Assembly: GCA_937863995.1 (NCBI GenBank)
Contig: CALMIK010000066.1
Location: 38,823-102,822, forward strand
DNA from: an uncultured Chelatococcus sp.
GTDB lineage: Bacteria; Pseudomonadota; Alphaproteobacteria; Rhizobiales; Beijerinckiaceae
Length of the DNA: 64,000 nucleotides
Direction of reading: 5' to 3'
In this document: piece after piece, positions 10,904 through 19,103 of the stretch
Numbering within the stretch: position 1 is the stretch's first letter
Layout of the letters: each line of letters begins with the position of its first letter
Notes under the pieces: generated by a model
The model's input: the letters and a program-made list of their open reading frames with translations, nothing else
Told to the model about the DNA's origin: nothing
Database searches by the model: none
Position numbers and translations under genes: made by a program

Positions 10904-12082
10904 ATGGCCTTCAAGGATATCGTCATCGTCGCCGCAACCCGCTCCGCGGTCGGCTCGTTCAACGGCTCGTTCGCGACGCTGCCGGCGCACGAGATCGGCG
11001 CGCAGGTCATCGAGGCCGCCCTCGCCCGCGCAGGCATCGAAGCCGGCGACGTCGACGAGGTGATTCTCGGCCAGGTGCTGACCGCGGCGCAAGGCCAGAA
11101 CCCCGCCCGCCAGTCCGCCATCAAGGCCGGTATCCCGATCGACAAGACCGCGTGGTCGCTCAACCAGGTCTGCGGCTCGGGCCTGCGCGCCGTGGCGCTC
11201 GGCGCGCAGCAGATCGCCACCGGCGATGCCACCTTCATCCTGGCCGGCGGCCAGGAGAACATGACCCTGTCGCCCCACGCCGCCTACCTGCGCGCCGGCC
11301 AGAAGATGGGCGACCTCAACTTCATCGACACCATGATCAAGGACGGCCTGTGGGATGCCTTCAACGGCTACCACATGGGCCAGACGGCCGAGAACATCGC
11401 CCAGAAGTTCCAGATCACCCGTGAGGAGCAGGACGAGTTCGCCGTCGCCTCGCAGAACAAGGCCGAAGCCGCCCGCAACGCCGGCAAGTTCAAGGACGAG
11501 ATCGCGCCCGTCACCGTCAAGACCCGCAAGGGCGATGTCGTCGTCGACACCGACGAGTACATCCGCGACGGCGCGACCCTCGACGCGCTCGCCAAGCTGC
11601 GCCCGGCCTTCACCAAGGACGGCACGGTCACGGCCGGCAACGCCTCGGGCATCAACGACGGCGCCGCGATCCTCGTGATCACCACCGCGCAGGAAGCCGA
11701 AAAGCGCGGCCTCAAGGTGCTGGCGCGCGTCGCGTCGTGGGCCACCGCCGGCGTCGACCCGACCATCATGGGCACCGGCCCCATCCCCGCCGTGCGCAAG
11801 GCGCTGGAGCGGGCCGGCTGGAGCATCGACGATCTCGACCTGATCGAGGCCAACGAGGCCTTCGCCGCCCAGGCCATCTCGGTCAACAAGGAACTCGGCT
11901 GGGATACGTCGAAGGTGAACGTCAACGGCGGCGCCATCGCCATCGGTCACCCGATCGGCGCCTCGGGCGCGCGCATCCTCACCACGCTGCTGCACGAGCT
12001 CGAGCGCCGCGACGCCAAGAAGGGCATCGCCACGCTGTGCATCGGCGGCGGCCAGGGCGTGGCGCTCACCGTCGAGCGCTAA
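10904..12082 (+). CDS. phaA: Acetyl-CoA acetyltransferase (beta-ketothiolase)
   Basis: 392 residues. It condenses two acetyl-CoA to acetoacetyl-CoA, the first step of PHB synthesis. The start [14 protein letters not shown] fits the family; upstream in-frame codons do not. Catalytic residues are visible: Cys90 in [11 protein letters not shown], the His in [17 protein letters not shown] and Cys379 in LCIGGGQG. It is divergent from phaR and lies 1.06 kb before phaB, which is unusually far for this pair. Confidence 0.94.
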   Translation: MAFKDIVIVAATRSAVGSFNGSFATLPAHEIGAQVIEAALARAGIEAGDVDEVILGQVLTAAQGQNPARQSAIKAGIPIDKTAWSLNQVCGSGLRAVALGAQQIATGDATFILAGGQENMTLSPHAAYLRAGQKMGDLNFIDTMIKDGLWDAFNGYHMGQTAENIAQKFQITREEQDEFAVASQNKAEAARNAGKFKDEIAPVTVKTRKGDVVVDTDEYIRDGATLDALAKLRPAFTKDGTVTAGNASGINDGAAILVITTAQEAEKRGLKVLARVASWATAGVDPTIMGTGPIPAVRKALERAGWSIDDLDLIEANEAFAAQAISVNKELGWDTSKVNVNGGAIAIGHPIGASGARILTTLLHELERRDAKKGIATLCIGGGQGVALTVER

Positions 12083-12083
12083 A

Positions 12084-12108
12084 CGTTTTCCGATCGGACC
12101 GGAAAACG
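12084..12108. repeat. Perfect 9-bp inverted repeat after phaA
   Basis: CGTTTTCCG (12084-12092) and CGGAAAACG (12100-12108) flank a seven-base spacer one base after the phaA stop. It resembles the GTTTTCC/GGAAAAC palindromes common in Hyphomicrobiales intergenic repeats and may also act as an RNA hairpin. Confidence 0.6.
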
Positions 12109-12177
12109 CCCTGAAACCTTGCCGGCCGTTTCTTCGATCGTGAATCGGAGGAACGACCCGGGGTTTTCACGATAATG

Positions 12178-12212
12178 AACGGGGCTGGCGGTTCTCCGCC
12201 GGCCCCGTTTCA
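12178..12212 (+). terminator. Probable terminator after phaA
   Basis: A 14-bp stem (12178-12191 with 12196-12209, one G-U pair) with the loop TTCT ends in a short T run. It is about 95 bp after the phaA stop and is the best candidate for its terminator. Confidence 0.65.
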
Positions 12213-13145
12213 TCTGGCCGGAACGCAGGCGCGGTCCCGGCGCGATCGTCCAGTACATACCAAGCAACACGGGGCCGCAGCCGGCGACATATACCGGTTG
12301 CAATGGAAACTATTGCTTGCCATAATGACCCTGGATGTATTGCGGTGCGACAATACTCATCCCAAGCGGCTTGCTGCCAATAACGGCGCATGACAGTGAC
12401 GACTGGCAGCGCAGGTTGGCCTCGCCCATGGCGCACGTCTCAGCGGCACGAGGTCCGAGCGCAAAACCCACGCATCACCAAAGATTCGTTCGGGATTTTT
12501 CTTCCCATTTTCTCAATGGTTTACGAAAATCGGCTCATTTGAGACGATTCACGCAAGATTAAAAACCGCCCGGCATGGCGGTTAAACTGCGGCTATTCTG
12601 GCGAAAACGGACGCGTGCCGTTTTCCGGACAGATTTTCATATAATAGAAGCGGAGAGCAATCGAGCAACGCAGCAAATGAGAACCATGCGCAGGCCCGGA
12701 AGCCAGCCTTCCCGCGAGGGAGATCTGGATGGAAGTCTTACGACCACCGGCGTTTGACAGAAGGCGAACGGACACGGGAGCGCTTTGCGGCCGGATGCAA
12801 CCATCCGATCGATCCGGGTGCGCTCATGTTCAAGAAACGACAGGACATTTCTCGATTTCATGAAATCGAAAAATAGTCACGTTATGATAGCCGGATCACA
12901 TTTGATTGCCACTGCAACGATCGCCAAGCATATCGCAAGTGCGAAGAGGAAACGCGAAGAGAAAATAATCATGGGATTTGATCAATAGTAATAAATAATG
13001 AGATGATCCGGCTTATCGTTCCGGTATCATCGGGTCGCTGAGCTGCGGGCCCCCTTGGAGTGAAGTCACCAGCCTCACTCCGACCGACAGCATTGGCAAC
13101 CGGGGAAACCAATCCAGAAATCATACAAAAAAGACAGGAATCACC
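12210..13145. other. Long phaA-phaB intergenic region
   Basis: About 0.9 kb with lower GC than its neighbours and no convincing protein gene. It contains an inverted repeat GTATTG-N8-CAATAC (12337-12356), a candidate minus-strand small RNA (12557-12635), AT-rich stretches around 12640 and 12860-13010, and a second inverted repeat GGAGTGA-N11-TCACTCC (13057-13081) in the probable phaB leader. Confidence 0.6.
12557..12635 (-). ncRNA. Candidate orphan small RNA between phaA and phaB
   Basis: On the minus strand a promoter-like pair TTGCTC (complement of 12663-12668) and TATTAT (complement of 12641-12646) with a 16-base spacer precedes a region with two hairpins. The first has arms AAAACGG/CCGTTTT (12603-12623). 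The second, AACCGCC/GGCGGTT (12564-12583), runs straight into a T tract on this strand and looks like an intrinsic terminator. The transcript would be about 79 nt. No known family was recognised; this is inferred from signals alone. Confidence 0.38.
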
Positions 13146-13874
13146 ATGGCACGGGTAGCAATAGTCACCGGCGGCACGCGCGGCATCGGCGCGGCCATCT
13201 CGAAGGCGCTGGCGGCGGAGGGATACAAGGTCGTCGCCAATTACGCCGGAAACGATGAGGCGGCAGCGAAATTCAACGCCGAAACCGGCATCGCGGTCAT
13301 CAAGTTCGACGTCGGTGACCATGTGGCTTCCGCCGAAGGCATCGCCAAGATCGAGGCCGAGCACGGGCCGATCGACATCGTCGTCAACAATGCGGGCATC
13401 ACGCGCGACGCCACGTTCCACCGCCTCACCCAGGAGCAGTGGTCGCAGGTCATCCGCACCAACCTCGATTCGGTGTTCAACGTGACGCGCCCGGTGATCG
13501 AGGGTCTGCGCGCGCGCGGCTGGGGCCGCATCATCAACATCTCGTCGATCAACGGCCAGAAGGGGCAGGCCGGGCAGACGAACTATTCCGCCGCCAAGGC
13601 CGGCCTCATCGGCTTCACCAAGGCGCTGGCGCAGGAAAATGCCTCCAAGGGCATCACCGTGAACGCCATCGCGCCCGGCTACATCGACACCGAAATGGTG
13701 CAGGCGGTGCCGGAGGACGTGCTGAAGAAGATCATCGCCACCATCCCGACGGGCCGCCTCGGCCGCGCCGAGGAAATCGCCGCCACGGTGGTGTTCCTGG
13801 CATCCGAGGGCGCAAGCTTCTTCAACGGCTCGGTGCTGACGGTGAACGGCGCGCAGTACATCGCCAACGGCTGA
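13146..13874 (+). CDS. phaB: Acetoacetyl-CoA reductase
   Basis: 242 residues. It reduces acetoacetyl-CoA to (R)-3-hydroxybutyryl-CoA with NADPH, the second step of PHB synthesis. It is a short-chain dehydrogenase with the cofactor motif GGTRGIG (9-15), NNAG (81-84) and the catalytic Ser134, Tyr147 and Lys151 (YSAAK). The FDVGDH and QEQWSQVIRTNLDSVFNV segments match PhaB rather than FabG. A PHB synthase gene (phaC) is not in the window. Confidence 0.93.
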   Translation: MARVAIVTGGTRGIGAAISKALAAEGYKVVANYAGNDEAAAKFNAETGIAVIKFDVGDHVASAEGIAKIEAEHGPIDIVVNNAGITRDATFHRLTQEQWSQVIRTNLDSVFNVTRPVIEGLRARGWGRIINISSINGQKGQAGQTNYSAAKAGLIGFTKALAQENASKGITVNAIAPGYIDTEMVQAVPEDVLKKIIATIPTGRLGRAEEIAATVVFLASEGASFFNGSVLTVNGAQYIANG

Positions 13875-13921
13875 GGACCCTCGGCTGAACGCCGGCAACT
13901 GACGCCACCTGCCGCTACAGG

Positions 13922-14015
13922 CCCTATCCCCGTTTCATTGAAGCGGGGGTAGGGTCTTGTTGTATGAATTTAAGCGAACTCTTGTCAGAAACGATTTTTG
14001 TCAGAAACGATTTTT
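13922..14015 (+). repeat. Intergenic palindromic repeat B1, with tandem 16-mer
   Basis: An 11-bp stem (13922-13932 with 13944-13954, one G-U pair) follows phaB and probably serves as its terminator. The next 30 bases match element B2 at 17064-17166 (AAGCGAACTCTTG against GAGCGAATTCTTA). The sequence GTCAGAAACGATTTTT then occurs twice in direct tandem (13984-13999 and 14000-14015); the second copy encodes the last codons and stop of gloB. Confidence 0.65.
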
Positions 14016-14786
14016 GCGCTCACGCAGCTCGGCGAACACGGCGGCGGGATCGGCTCCGTCGAGTCCAAGCGCGTGGGCGATGGCGGCATCGTCGGCGCGC
14101 AGGAACGGGTTGAGCGCCTTTTCGTCGCCGAGGCGCGCGGGAATCGTGAGCCGGCCCAGCGCGCGCGTCTCCTCGATGGCGGCGGCGTGCGCACGCAGCG
14201 CGGCATTGTCGGGATCGACGGACAGGGCAAAACGGGCGTTCGCGAGCGTGTATTCGTGCCCGCAGTAAAGGCGCGTGTCGTCGGGCAGGCGCCGCAGCTT
14301 CTCGAGCGCGTTCCACATGCCGGCGGCGGAGCCTTCGAATAGCCGTCCGCAGCCGAGCGAGAACAGCGTGTCGCCGGCGAACAGCGCCTTGTCGCGCGCG
14401 AACCAGTAGACCACGTGTCCCGCCGTGTGCCCGGGCGTTGCGATGACTTCGGCTTCGAGCTCGCCGATCCGCACCGTGTCGCCGTCCGACACGGTGGCGT
14501 CGACCTCTGGAATGGCGTCCTTCTCGGCAAGCGGCGCGACGACGCGCGCGGCCGGGAAGCGCCGCTTCAGCGCCGGGATGCCGTCGACGTGGTCGGCGTG
14601 CTTGTGGGTGATGAGGATGTCGGTGAGCTGCCAGCCCGCGCCATCGAGCGCTGCGAGAACCGCAGCCGCGTCGGGCGCGTCGATTGCCGCGGTCGCGCCG
14701 GTTGCGGGATCGTGGACCAGCGCCCCGATGTTATCGACGCGCGCGGGAAAAACCGCGATCTGCGCCGCATGCCGATCGTCCGTCAT
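14001..14786 (-). CDS. gloB: Hydroxyacylglutathione hydrolase (glyoxalase II)
   Basis: 261 residues. It hydrolyses S-D-lactoylglutathione to lactate and glutathione in methylglyoxal detoxification. The metallo-beta-lactamase motif THKHADHVDG is present, with the second metal site at TPGHTAGH and the third around FAGDTLFSLGCGRLFEG. The C-terminal HAGH domain carries YCGHEYT. The start was set at the ATG with a strong GGAGG site; it faces the methyltransferase gene divergently, a pairing conserved in rhizobia. Its last codons lie within a 16-bp tandem duplication. Confidence 0.93.
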   Translation of the reverse strand: MTDDRHAAQIAVFPARVDNIGALVHDPATGATAAIDAPDAAAVLAALDGAGWQLTDILITHKHADHVDGIPALKRRFPAARVVAPLAEKDAIPEVDATVSDGDTVRIGELEAEVIATPGHTAGHVVYWFARDKALFAGDTLFSLGCGRLFEGSAAGMWNALEKLRRLPDDTRLYCGHEYTLANARFALSVDPDNAALRAHAAAIEETRALGRLTIPARLGDEKALNPFLRADDAAIAHALGLDGADPAAVFAELRERKNRF

Positions 14787-14923
14787 ATCCACCTCCGTTG
14801 AGCCTGTAGCATCACTATGCGGCAGGCCGGACGGGCGTGTCCAGCGGCGGTCCGGTTGCCGGAAACAGGAACGGTCGTGATAAGATCGCGCGGTGGGACT
14901 ATGGTTATGTCCGGACATGTTCC

Positions 14924-14975
14924 AAAGCGTTTTCAAGCAAGGCGGACACCGCTTGGCGTGAAGAAAACGCGTTAA
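14924..14975. repeat. Intergenic palindromic repeat A1
   Basis: A roughly 52-bp element with the core AAGCRARGYGGACRCCGCTT flanked by GCGTTTTC and GAAAACGC arms. It matches A2 at 29471-29521 and resembles a repeat widely spread in intergenic regions of Hyphomicrobiales. It lies between gloB and the methyltransferase gene. Confidence 0.65.
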
Positions 14976-15040
14976 GTCAGAAAGCCATAGCAATTTTGCG
15001 TTTCAACGAAACGTGGAAATGCTTTAAAGTCGGCACCGCC

Positions 15041-15805
15041 ATGAGCCTCGACGTCATCGAACTGAGAAATTTCTACGCGAGCCCGCTCGGCACTGTCGCG
15101 CGGCGGCTGGTGTCGAAAGCGGTCGAGCGCATCTGGCCGGACGTGCGCGGCCAGAGCGTGCTCGGCTTCGGCTATGCCACGCCATATCTTTCGCCGCTTC
15201 GCGCCAGCGCCGACAGGGTGATCGCCTTCATGCCCTCCACGCTGGGGGCGGTGCACTGGCCGCGCCGTGGCCCCAGCGCGACGGCGCTGGTGGAGCGCAG
15301 CGCGCTGCCGCTGCAGATCGGCAGCGTGGACAGGGTCATTCTCGCCCACGCGCTCGAGACCACGGACTCGCCGCTGGCGCTGATGGAAGAAGTGTGGCGC
15401 GTGCTAACGCCGGGCGGGCGCGTGGTCATCATCGTCCCCAACCGGCGCGGCCTGTGGACGCGCATCGACAACACGCCCTTCGGCGAGGGGCAGCCGTTCA
15501 GCCGCTCCCAGCTCGCTAGCCTGATGCAGGAGAGCCTGTTCTCGCCCGAAACCTGGGGCGAGGCGCTCTACATGCCGCCCGTGCCGCGCCGGCTGGCGCT
15601 GCGTTCGGCGGTCGCTTTCGAGCGAATCGGTGCCGGCCTCTCGCTGCCGTTCGCGGGCGTGCACGTGATGGAGGCGGTGAAGCAGCTCTACCGCCCGGTG
15701 TCGGCGCGCAAGGCGGTGCGGGCCGTGCGGCTCTCGCCGGTGCTGGCGCCCGCCCGCACGGCGCAGGCGGCGGCGCGCAGGTCGCTTGGCGAGGGCGACG
15801 CCTGA
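15041..15805 (+). CDS. Class I SAM-dependent methyltransferase-like protein
   Basis: 254 residues from ATG ([17 protein letters not shown]); the earlier open frame crosses repeat A1 and is not supported. The middle part has the methyltransferase 11 layout, with [14 protein letters not shown] in place of the usual glycine-rich SAM loop and the late motif [20 protein letters not shown]. The first motif is poorer in glycine than normal, so binding of SAM is probable but not certain. The substrate is unknown. It is divergent from gloB. Confidence 0.72.
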   Translation: MSLDVIELRNFYASPLGTVARRLVSKAVERIWPDVRGQSVLGFGYATPYLSPLRASADRVIAFMPSTLGAVHWPRRGPSATALVERSALPLQIGSVDRVILAHALETTDSPLALMEEVWRVLTPGGRVVIIVPNRRGLWTRIDNTPFGEGQPFSRSQLASLMQESLFSPETWGEALYMPPVPRRLALRSAVAFERIGAGLSLPFAGVHVMEAVKQLYRPVSARKAVRAVRLSPVLAPARTAQAAARRSLGEGDA

Positions 15806-15926
15806 ACCCACCGAGAGCCTGAACGCATCAAGCGCCTCACGTGAAGCGCCTGACTTGAATTGCTTGACTTGCCACCGCGCCGACGCCAAGGTCCGCGCGG
15901 ACCCATGCACCCAGTTGGCGAAATCG

Positions 15927-16880
15927 ATGCGAAGCTATCTCGACTTTGAAAAACCCGTTGCAGAACTCGAAGCCAAGATCGAGGAACTGCGCGCGCTCGG
16001 CGATTCGGGAAATGCGGTCGCCATCCACGACGAGATCGCGCACATCGAGACCAAGGCGCAGAAGGCGCTGACGGATCTCTACGCCTCGCTGACGCCGTGG
16101 CAGAAGACGCTCGTGGCGCGCCACCCGCAGCGCCCGCACTTCGTCGACTATCGCAACGCACTCATCACCGACTTCACGCCGCTGGCCGGCGACCGCAAGT
16201 TCGGCGAGGACGAGGCCATCGTCGGCGGCCTCGGGCGCTTTCGCGGCGAGGCGGTCTGCGTCATCGGGCAGGAAAAGGGCTCGTCCACCGAAACCCGCAT
16301 CCGGCATAATTTCGGCATGGCGCGCCCCGAAGGCTACCGCAAGTCCGTGCGGCTGATGGAGCTTGCCGGCCGCTTCGGCCTGCCGGTCGTCACCTTCGTC
16401 GACACCGCCGGCGCCTATCCGGGCATCGGCGCGGAAGAGCGCGGACAGGCCGAGGCCATCGCCCGCTCCACCGACGCCTGCCTGCTGCTGCCGACCCCCA
16501 ACGTCTCGGTCGTCATCGGCGAGGGCGGCTCGGGCGGCGCCATCGCGCTCGCCACCGCCAACCGCGTGCTGATGCTGGAACACAGCATCTATTCGGTGAT
16601 CTCGCCCGAGGGCGCGGCCTCGATCCTGTGGCGCGACCCCACCCGCGCACAGGATGCGGCGACCGCCATGAAGATCACCGCCCAGGACCTGCTGCGCCTG
16701 CAGATCATCGACGCGATCGTGCCGGAACCCGCCGGCGGCGCGCACCGCGATCCGGATGCCGCGATCCGTGCGGTCGGCGACGCCATCGCCGCCTCGCTGC
16801 AGGAGCTGGCCGGATTGTCGGCAGCGGACGTCAAGCGTGCCCGCGCCGACAAGTTCCTGGCCATCGGCCGCAAGCTGTAA
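15927..16880 (+). CDS. accA: Acetyl-CoA carboxylase carboxyltransferase subunit alpha
   Basis: 317 residues. With AccD it forms the carboxyltransferase that makes malonyl-CoA for fatty acid synthesis. The start [20 protein letters not shown] is the typical AccA N-terminus. Conserved stretches include [15 protein letters not shown], the [20 protein letters not shown] carboxyltransferase motif and [11 protein letters not shown] oxyanion region. A terminator follows 31 bp later. Confidence 0.96.
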   Translation: MRSYLDFEKPVAELEAKIEELRALGDSGNAVAIHDEIAHIETKAQKALTDLYASLTPWQKTLVARHPQRPHFVDYRNALITDFTPLAGDRKFGEDEAIVGGLGRFRGEAVCVIGQEKGSSTETRIRHNFGMARPEGYRKSVRLMELAGRFGLPVVTFVDTAGAYPGIGAEERGQAEAIARSTDACLLLPTPNVSVVIGEGGSGGAIALATANRVLMLEHSIYSVISPEGAASILWRDPTRAQDAATAMKITAQDLLRLQIIDAIVPEPAGGAHRDPDAAIRAVGDAIAASLQELAGLSAADVKRARADKFLAIGRKL

Positions 16881-16911
16881 CCGCCGCCGCACATAAGACA
16901 TGCGCACCGCA

Positions 16912-16940
16912 CGCCGCCCCCACCGGGCGGCGTTTTCGTT
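16912..16940 (+). terminator. Rho-independent terminator after accA
   Basis: Arms CGCCGCCC (16912-16919) and GGGCGGCG (16925-16932) with a five-base loop, followed by TTTTCGTT. Confidence 0.8.
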
Positions 16941-17063
16941 TCCGGCACTGTCAGGGCAGCGTCTGTGTCCCACCCTGCCCGCGAATTGTGCACATCGTCA
17001 TTCCCGTCCTTGAAGGGCGGGAAATGAGTGTGTACGCTCCCTGCATTGAAAAACAATCACTTA

Positions 17064-17166
17064 GAGCGTATCCCAGTTTCGTTGAAACGGGGATACGCTC
17101 TAACATATTGATTTTGAGCGAATTCTTATCGATTAAATGATTCCATTTAATCGGAAAGCGCTCTAA
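17064..17166. repeat. Intergenic palindromic repeat B2
   Basis: A perfect 11-bp stem (GAGCGTATCCC at 17064-17074 with GGGATACGCTC at 17090-17100) is followed by an AT-rich stretch holding a second perfect 10-bp inverted repeat (CGATTAAATG, 17130-17139, with CATTTAATCG, 17144-17153). The first half matches element B1 downstream of phaB. Confidence 0.65.
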
Positions 17167-17277
17167 TGGGAGGTTAAGTGCGCCGCAGCATCAGGCGCTC
17201 CAATTATTGAATATAACTATCCCGTCTCTGCAATAAAACAATTCATACATATAATATAATTTATAAGGTGGGGAAAA
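17167..17277 (+). promoter_or_regulatory. AT-rich leader of the ExoU-like gene
   Basis: The 100 bases before the start are strongly AT-rich compared with the flanks, with several TATAAT-like words (for example ATATAATATAAT near 17250-17261), and end with the purine-rich AAGGTGGGGAA that serves as ribosome site for a TTG start. The exact promoter cannot be fixed by eye. Confidence 0.4.
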
Positions 17278-19098
17278 TTGTCAGCTGCAGTAGCCAGTTA
17301 TTCTGAAAATTCGATTTCATTTCCGGACGATTACACAAATTCTCCAGCAACACAGACCACGCGCGATGTCGGCCCGGGAGAGTTAGTCGACGGCCTGCGC
17401 CGCCGCCTGCCACCGCCGATGCTGGCGCCGCGCGCGGACGGCGGCGTCAATCTTGTCCGCGAGGCTCCGGCGGTGCGCACGCTGGTGCTGCCGGGCGGCG
17501 GGGCGAAAGGGGTGTCCTACGTCGGCCTGATGCGCGTCATGAAGGAAGACGGCGCCTTCGCCGGCGTCGAACGCCTCGCGGGCAGCTCCGCCGGCGCGCT
17601 GGCGGCGACGGTGATGGCCTTCACCGACGACGACAAGAGCATGCAGGACATGCTGGCGGACGAGTTGCCGACCTTGCTCGACACCCGCGCCGAACTCCGC
17701 ACGACCTATCCGGGCCTGTCTTTCCACAACACGATGTCGACGGGCGCGCGCGCTATCTGGAAGATGGTCGGCAAGCCGCTCGGCGAAGCCAACGGCCTCG
17801 TCAGGAAGCTCGACGAGATCACGGGCAACGCGGCGAAAGAATTTCTCGACCAGGCATTCGACAGCAAGGCGGCCGACGAGGAGCCCGGCGAGAGCAAGGC
17901 AGCCGACAGCAAGGTCGCAGACGGCAAATCGGAGAGCAAGGCGAGCGCCCTCGGGTTGTCGCGACGCATCGCGACCTACGCGCAACGGCACGGCCTCGAC
18001 ATCGGGGACGTGAACCAACGGTTCGCGACATTGCGGCAGGCTCCCGATTTCGACAGCGACCGCACCGGCGGCATGATCACTTTTCGCGATGCGGCGTTGC
18101 TTCAACACCTCGCGCCCGACCGTTTCCGCACGGTGGAGGTCACGGCCTACGCGCCCGAGACCGGCGATATTCATTATTTCAACGCCGAAAGCACGCCGGA
18201 CATGCCGCTGGCCTACGCCACACGGGCTTCGATGTCCCATCCGCTGCTAGCCACGGGCGTGCAGATCGACGACGGGCCGGTGCTGATCGACGGCGGCCTG
18301 CGGACGAACATGCCGAGCGAGGTCGTCGTCGACGCCGACATGGATCGCGCCATGGGCGAGCCCTCCGCCGCCGACGAGAAGACGCGCGCGCAGACCGTGG
18401 TGCTGCAGTTCGACAACACCGTTCCCAAAGATCCAGCGACGCCACCCCGGCCGCAACGCAGCGCCGTGGCGCGCTTCTTTTCGTCCATCGGGTCGTTCTT
18501 CTCGTCGATCCCGCGGCGTTTCATGAGCTGGTTCATGGATCTCGTGTCGCTCAACCCCAACAGCGAGGCGGACCGCAACGCGGACAGGACGAAGTTCGCA
18601 TCCGCCGGTGCCAACGGCCTTCTCCTGCGCTACGGCAAGCTGCGCACCACCGATATGAACGTGTCCAAGCAGCTGCAGGAAGACGCCATCGCGCAGGCGG
18701 CGGCCAGTATCCGCGAGCAGTTGCGCGACCGGCAGAACCAGGCGTGGCATGTCCACGCCGATTCCGCAGAGGCTGCCTACGCCATGCTTGGGCAGGAGGA
18801 GAAAGACGCCATCCTGCTGGCGGGGCCGCCCGAAGCGCCGGACACGGCGGCGCGCGACGCCGCCCGCGACGCCGTCGACAACGCCGAAACCGAGGTGCTG
18901 TGCGCCAAAGCTGGCGTGGACGAGGACGTGCTGGAAGACGCCGAGAAGGAACTCTCGCAAGCGCGGCGGCGCCTCGACCACGCGGAAAACGATTTTCGGC
19001 ACGCGCTGAAGCGCCGCGACCTCGCCATCCGGTTACACGACATCGCGCGGCAGGAGATGGCGGCTCAGTCGCCGACACCCGCCGCGGCGCGAGTGTAA
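17278..19098 (+). CDS. ExoU-like patatin phospholipase, candidate T3SS effector
   Basis: 606 residues with a TTG start supported by a close purine-rich site. Residues 66-115 and 268-350 form a patatin domain: oxyanion loop GGGAKG (73-78), nucleophile Ser104 in GSSAG and the Asp338 of the DGG motif, giving the Ser-Asp dyad of phospholipase A2/lysophospholipase. Spacing and flanking words (TLVLPGGGAKGVSYVG, ITFRDAALL, FNAESTPDMPLA) resemble Pseudomonas ExoU from memory. Residues 196-223 are a Lys/Ser/Ala/Asp repeat insertion, and residues about 515-600 form a charged coiled coil. No signal peptide or membrane helix is visible. Its neighbours are housekeeping genes; the T3SS island starts 19 kb downstream. 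Confidence 0.78.
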   Translation: MSAAVASYSENSISFPDDYTNSPATQTTRDVGPGELVDGLRRRLPPPMLAPRADGGVNLVREAPAVRTLVLPGGGAKGVSYVGLMRVMKEDGAFAGVERLAGSSAGALAATVMAFTDDDKSMQDMLADELPTLLDTRAELRTTYPGLSFHNTMSTGARAIWKMVGKPLGEANGLVRKLDEITGNAAKEFLDQAFDSKAADEEPGESKAADSKVADGKSESKASALGLSRRIATYAQRHGLDIGDVNQRFATLRQAPDFDSDRTGGMITFRDAALLQHLAPDRFRTVEVTAYAPETGDIHYFNAESTPDMPLAYATRASMSHPLLATGVQIDDGPVLIDGGLRTNMPSEVVVDADMDRAMGEPSAADEKTRAQTVVLQFDNTVPKDPATPPRPQRSAVARFFSSIGSFFSSIPRRFMSWFMDLVSLNPNSEADRNADRTKFASAGANGLLLRYGKLRTTDMNVSKQLQEDAIAQAAASIREQLRDRQNQAWHVHADSAEAAYAMLGQEEKDAILLAGPPEAPDTAARDAARDAVDNAETEVLCAKAGVDEDVLEDAEKELSQARRRLDHAENDFRHALKRRDLAIRLHDIARQEMAAQSPTPAAARV

Positions 19099-19103
19099 CC
19101 GCG

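Noticed and set aside
12785..12988. Small plus-strand frame of 67 codons between phaA and phaB
   Set aside because: No good ribosome site, no recognisable pattern, AT-rich tail; likely chance.
14001..17166. CRISPR array suggested by repeated palindromic elements
   Set aside because: The repeats are dispersed singly, with no regular spacers and no cas genes.
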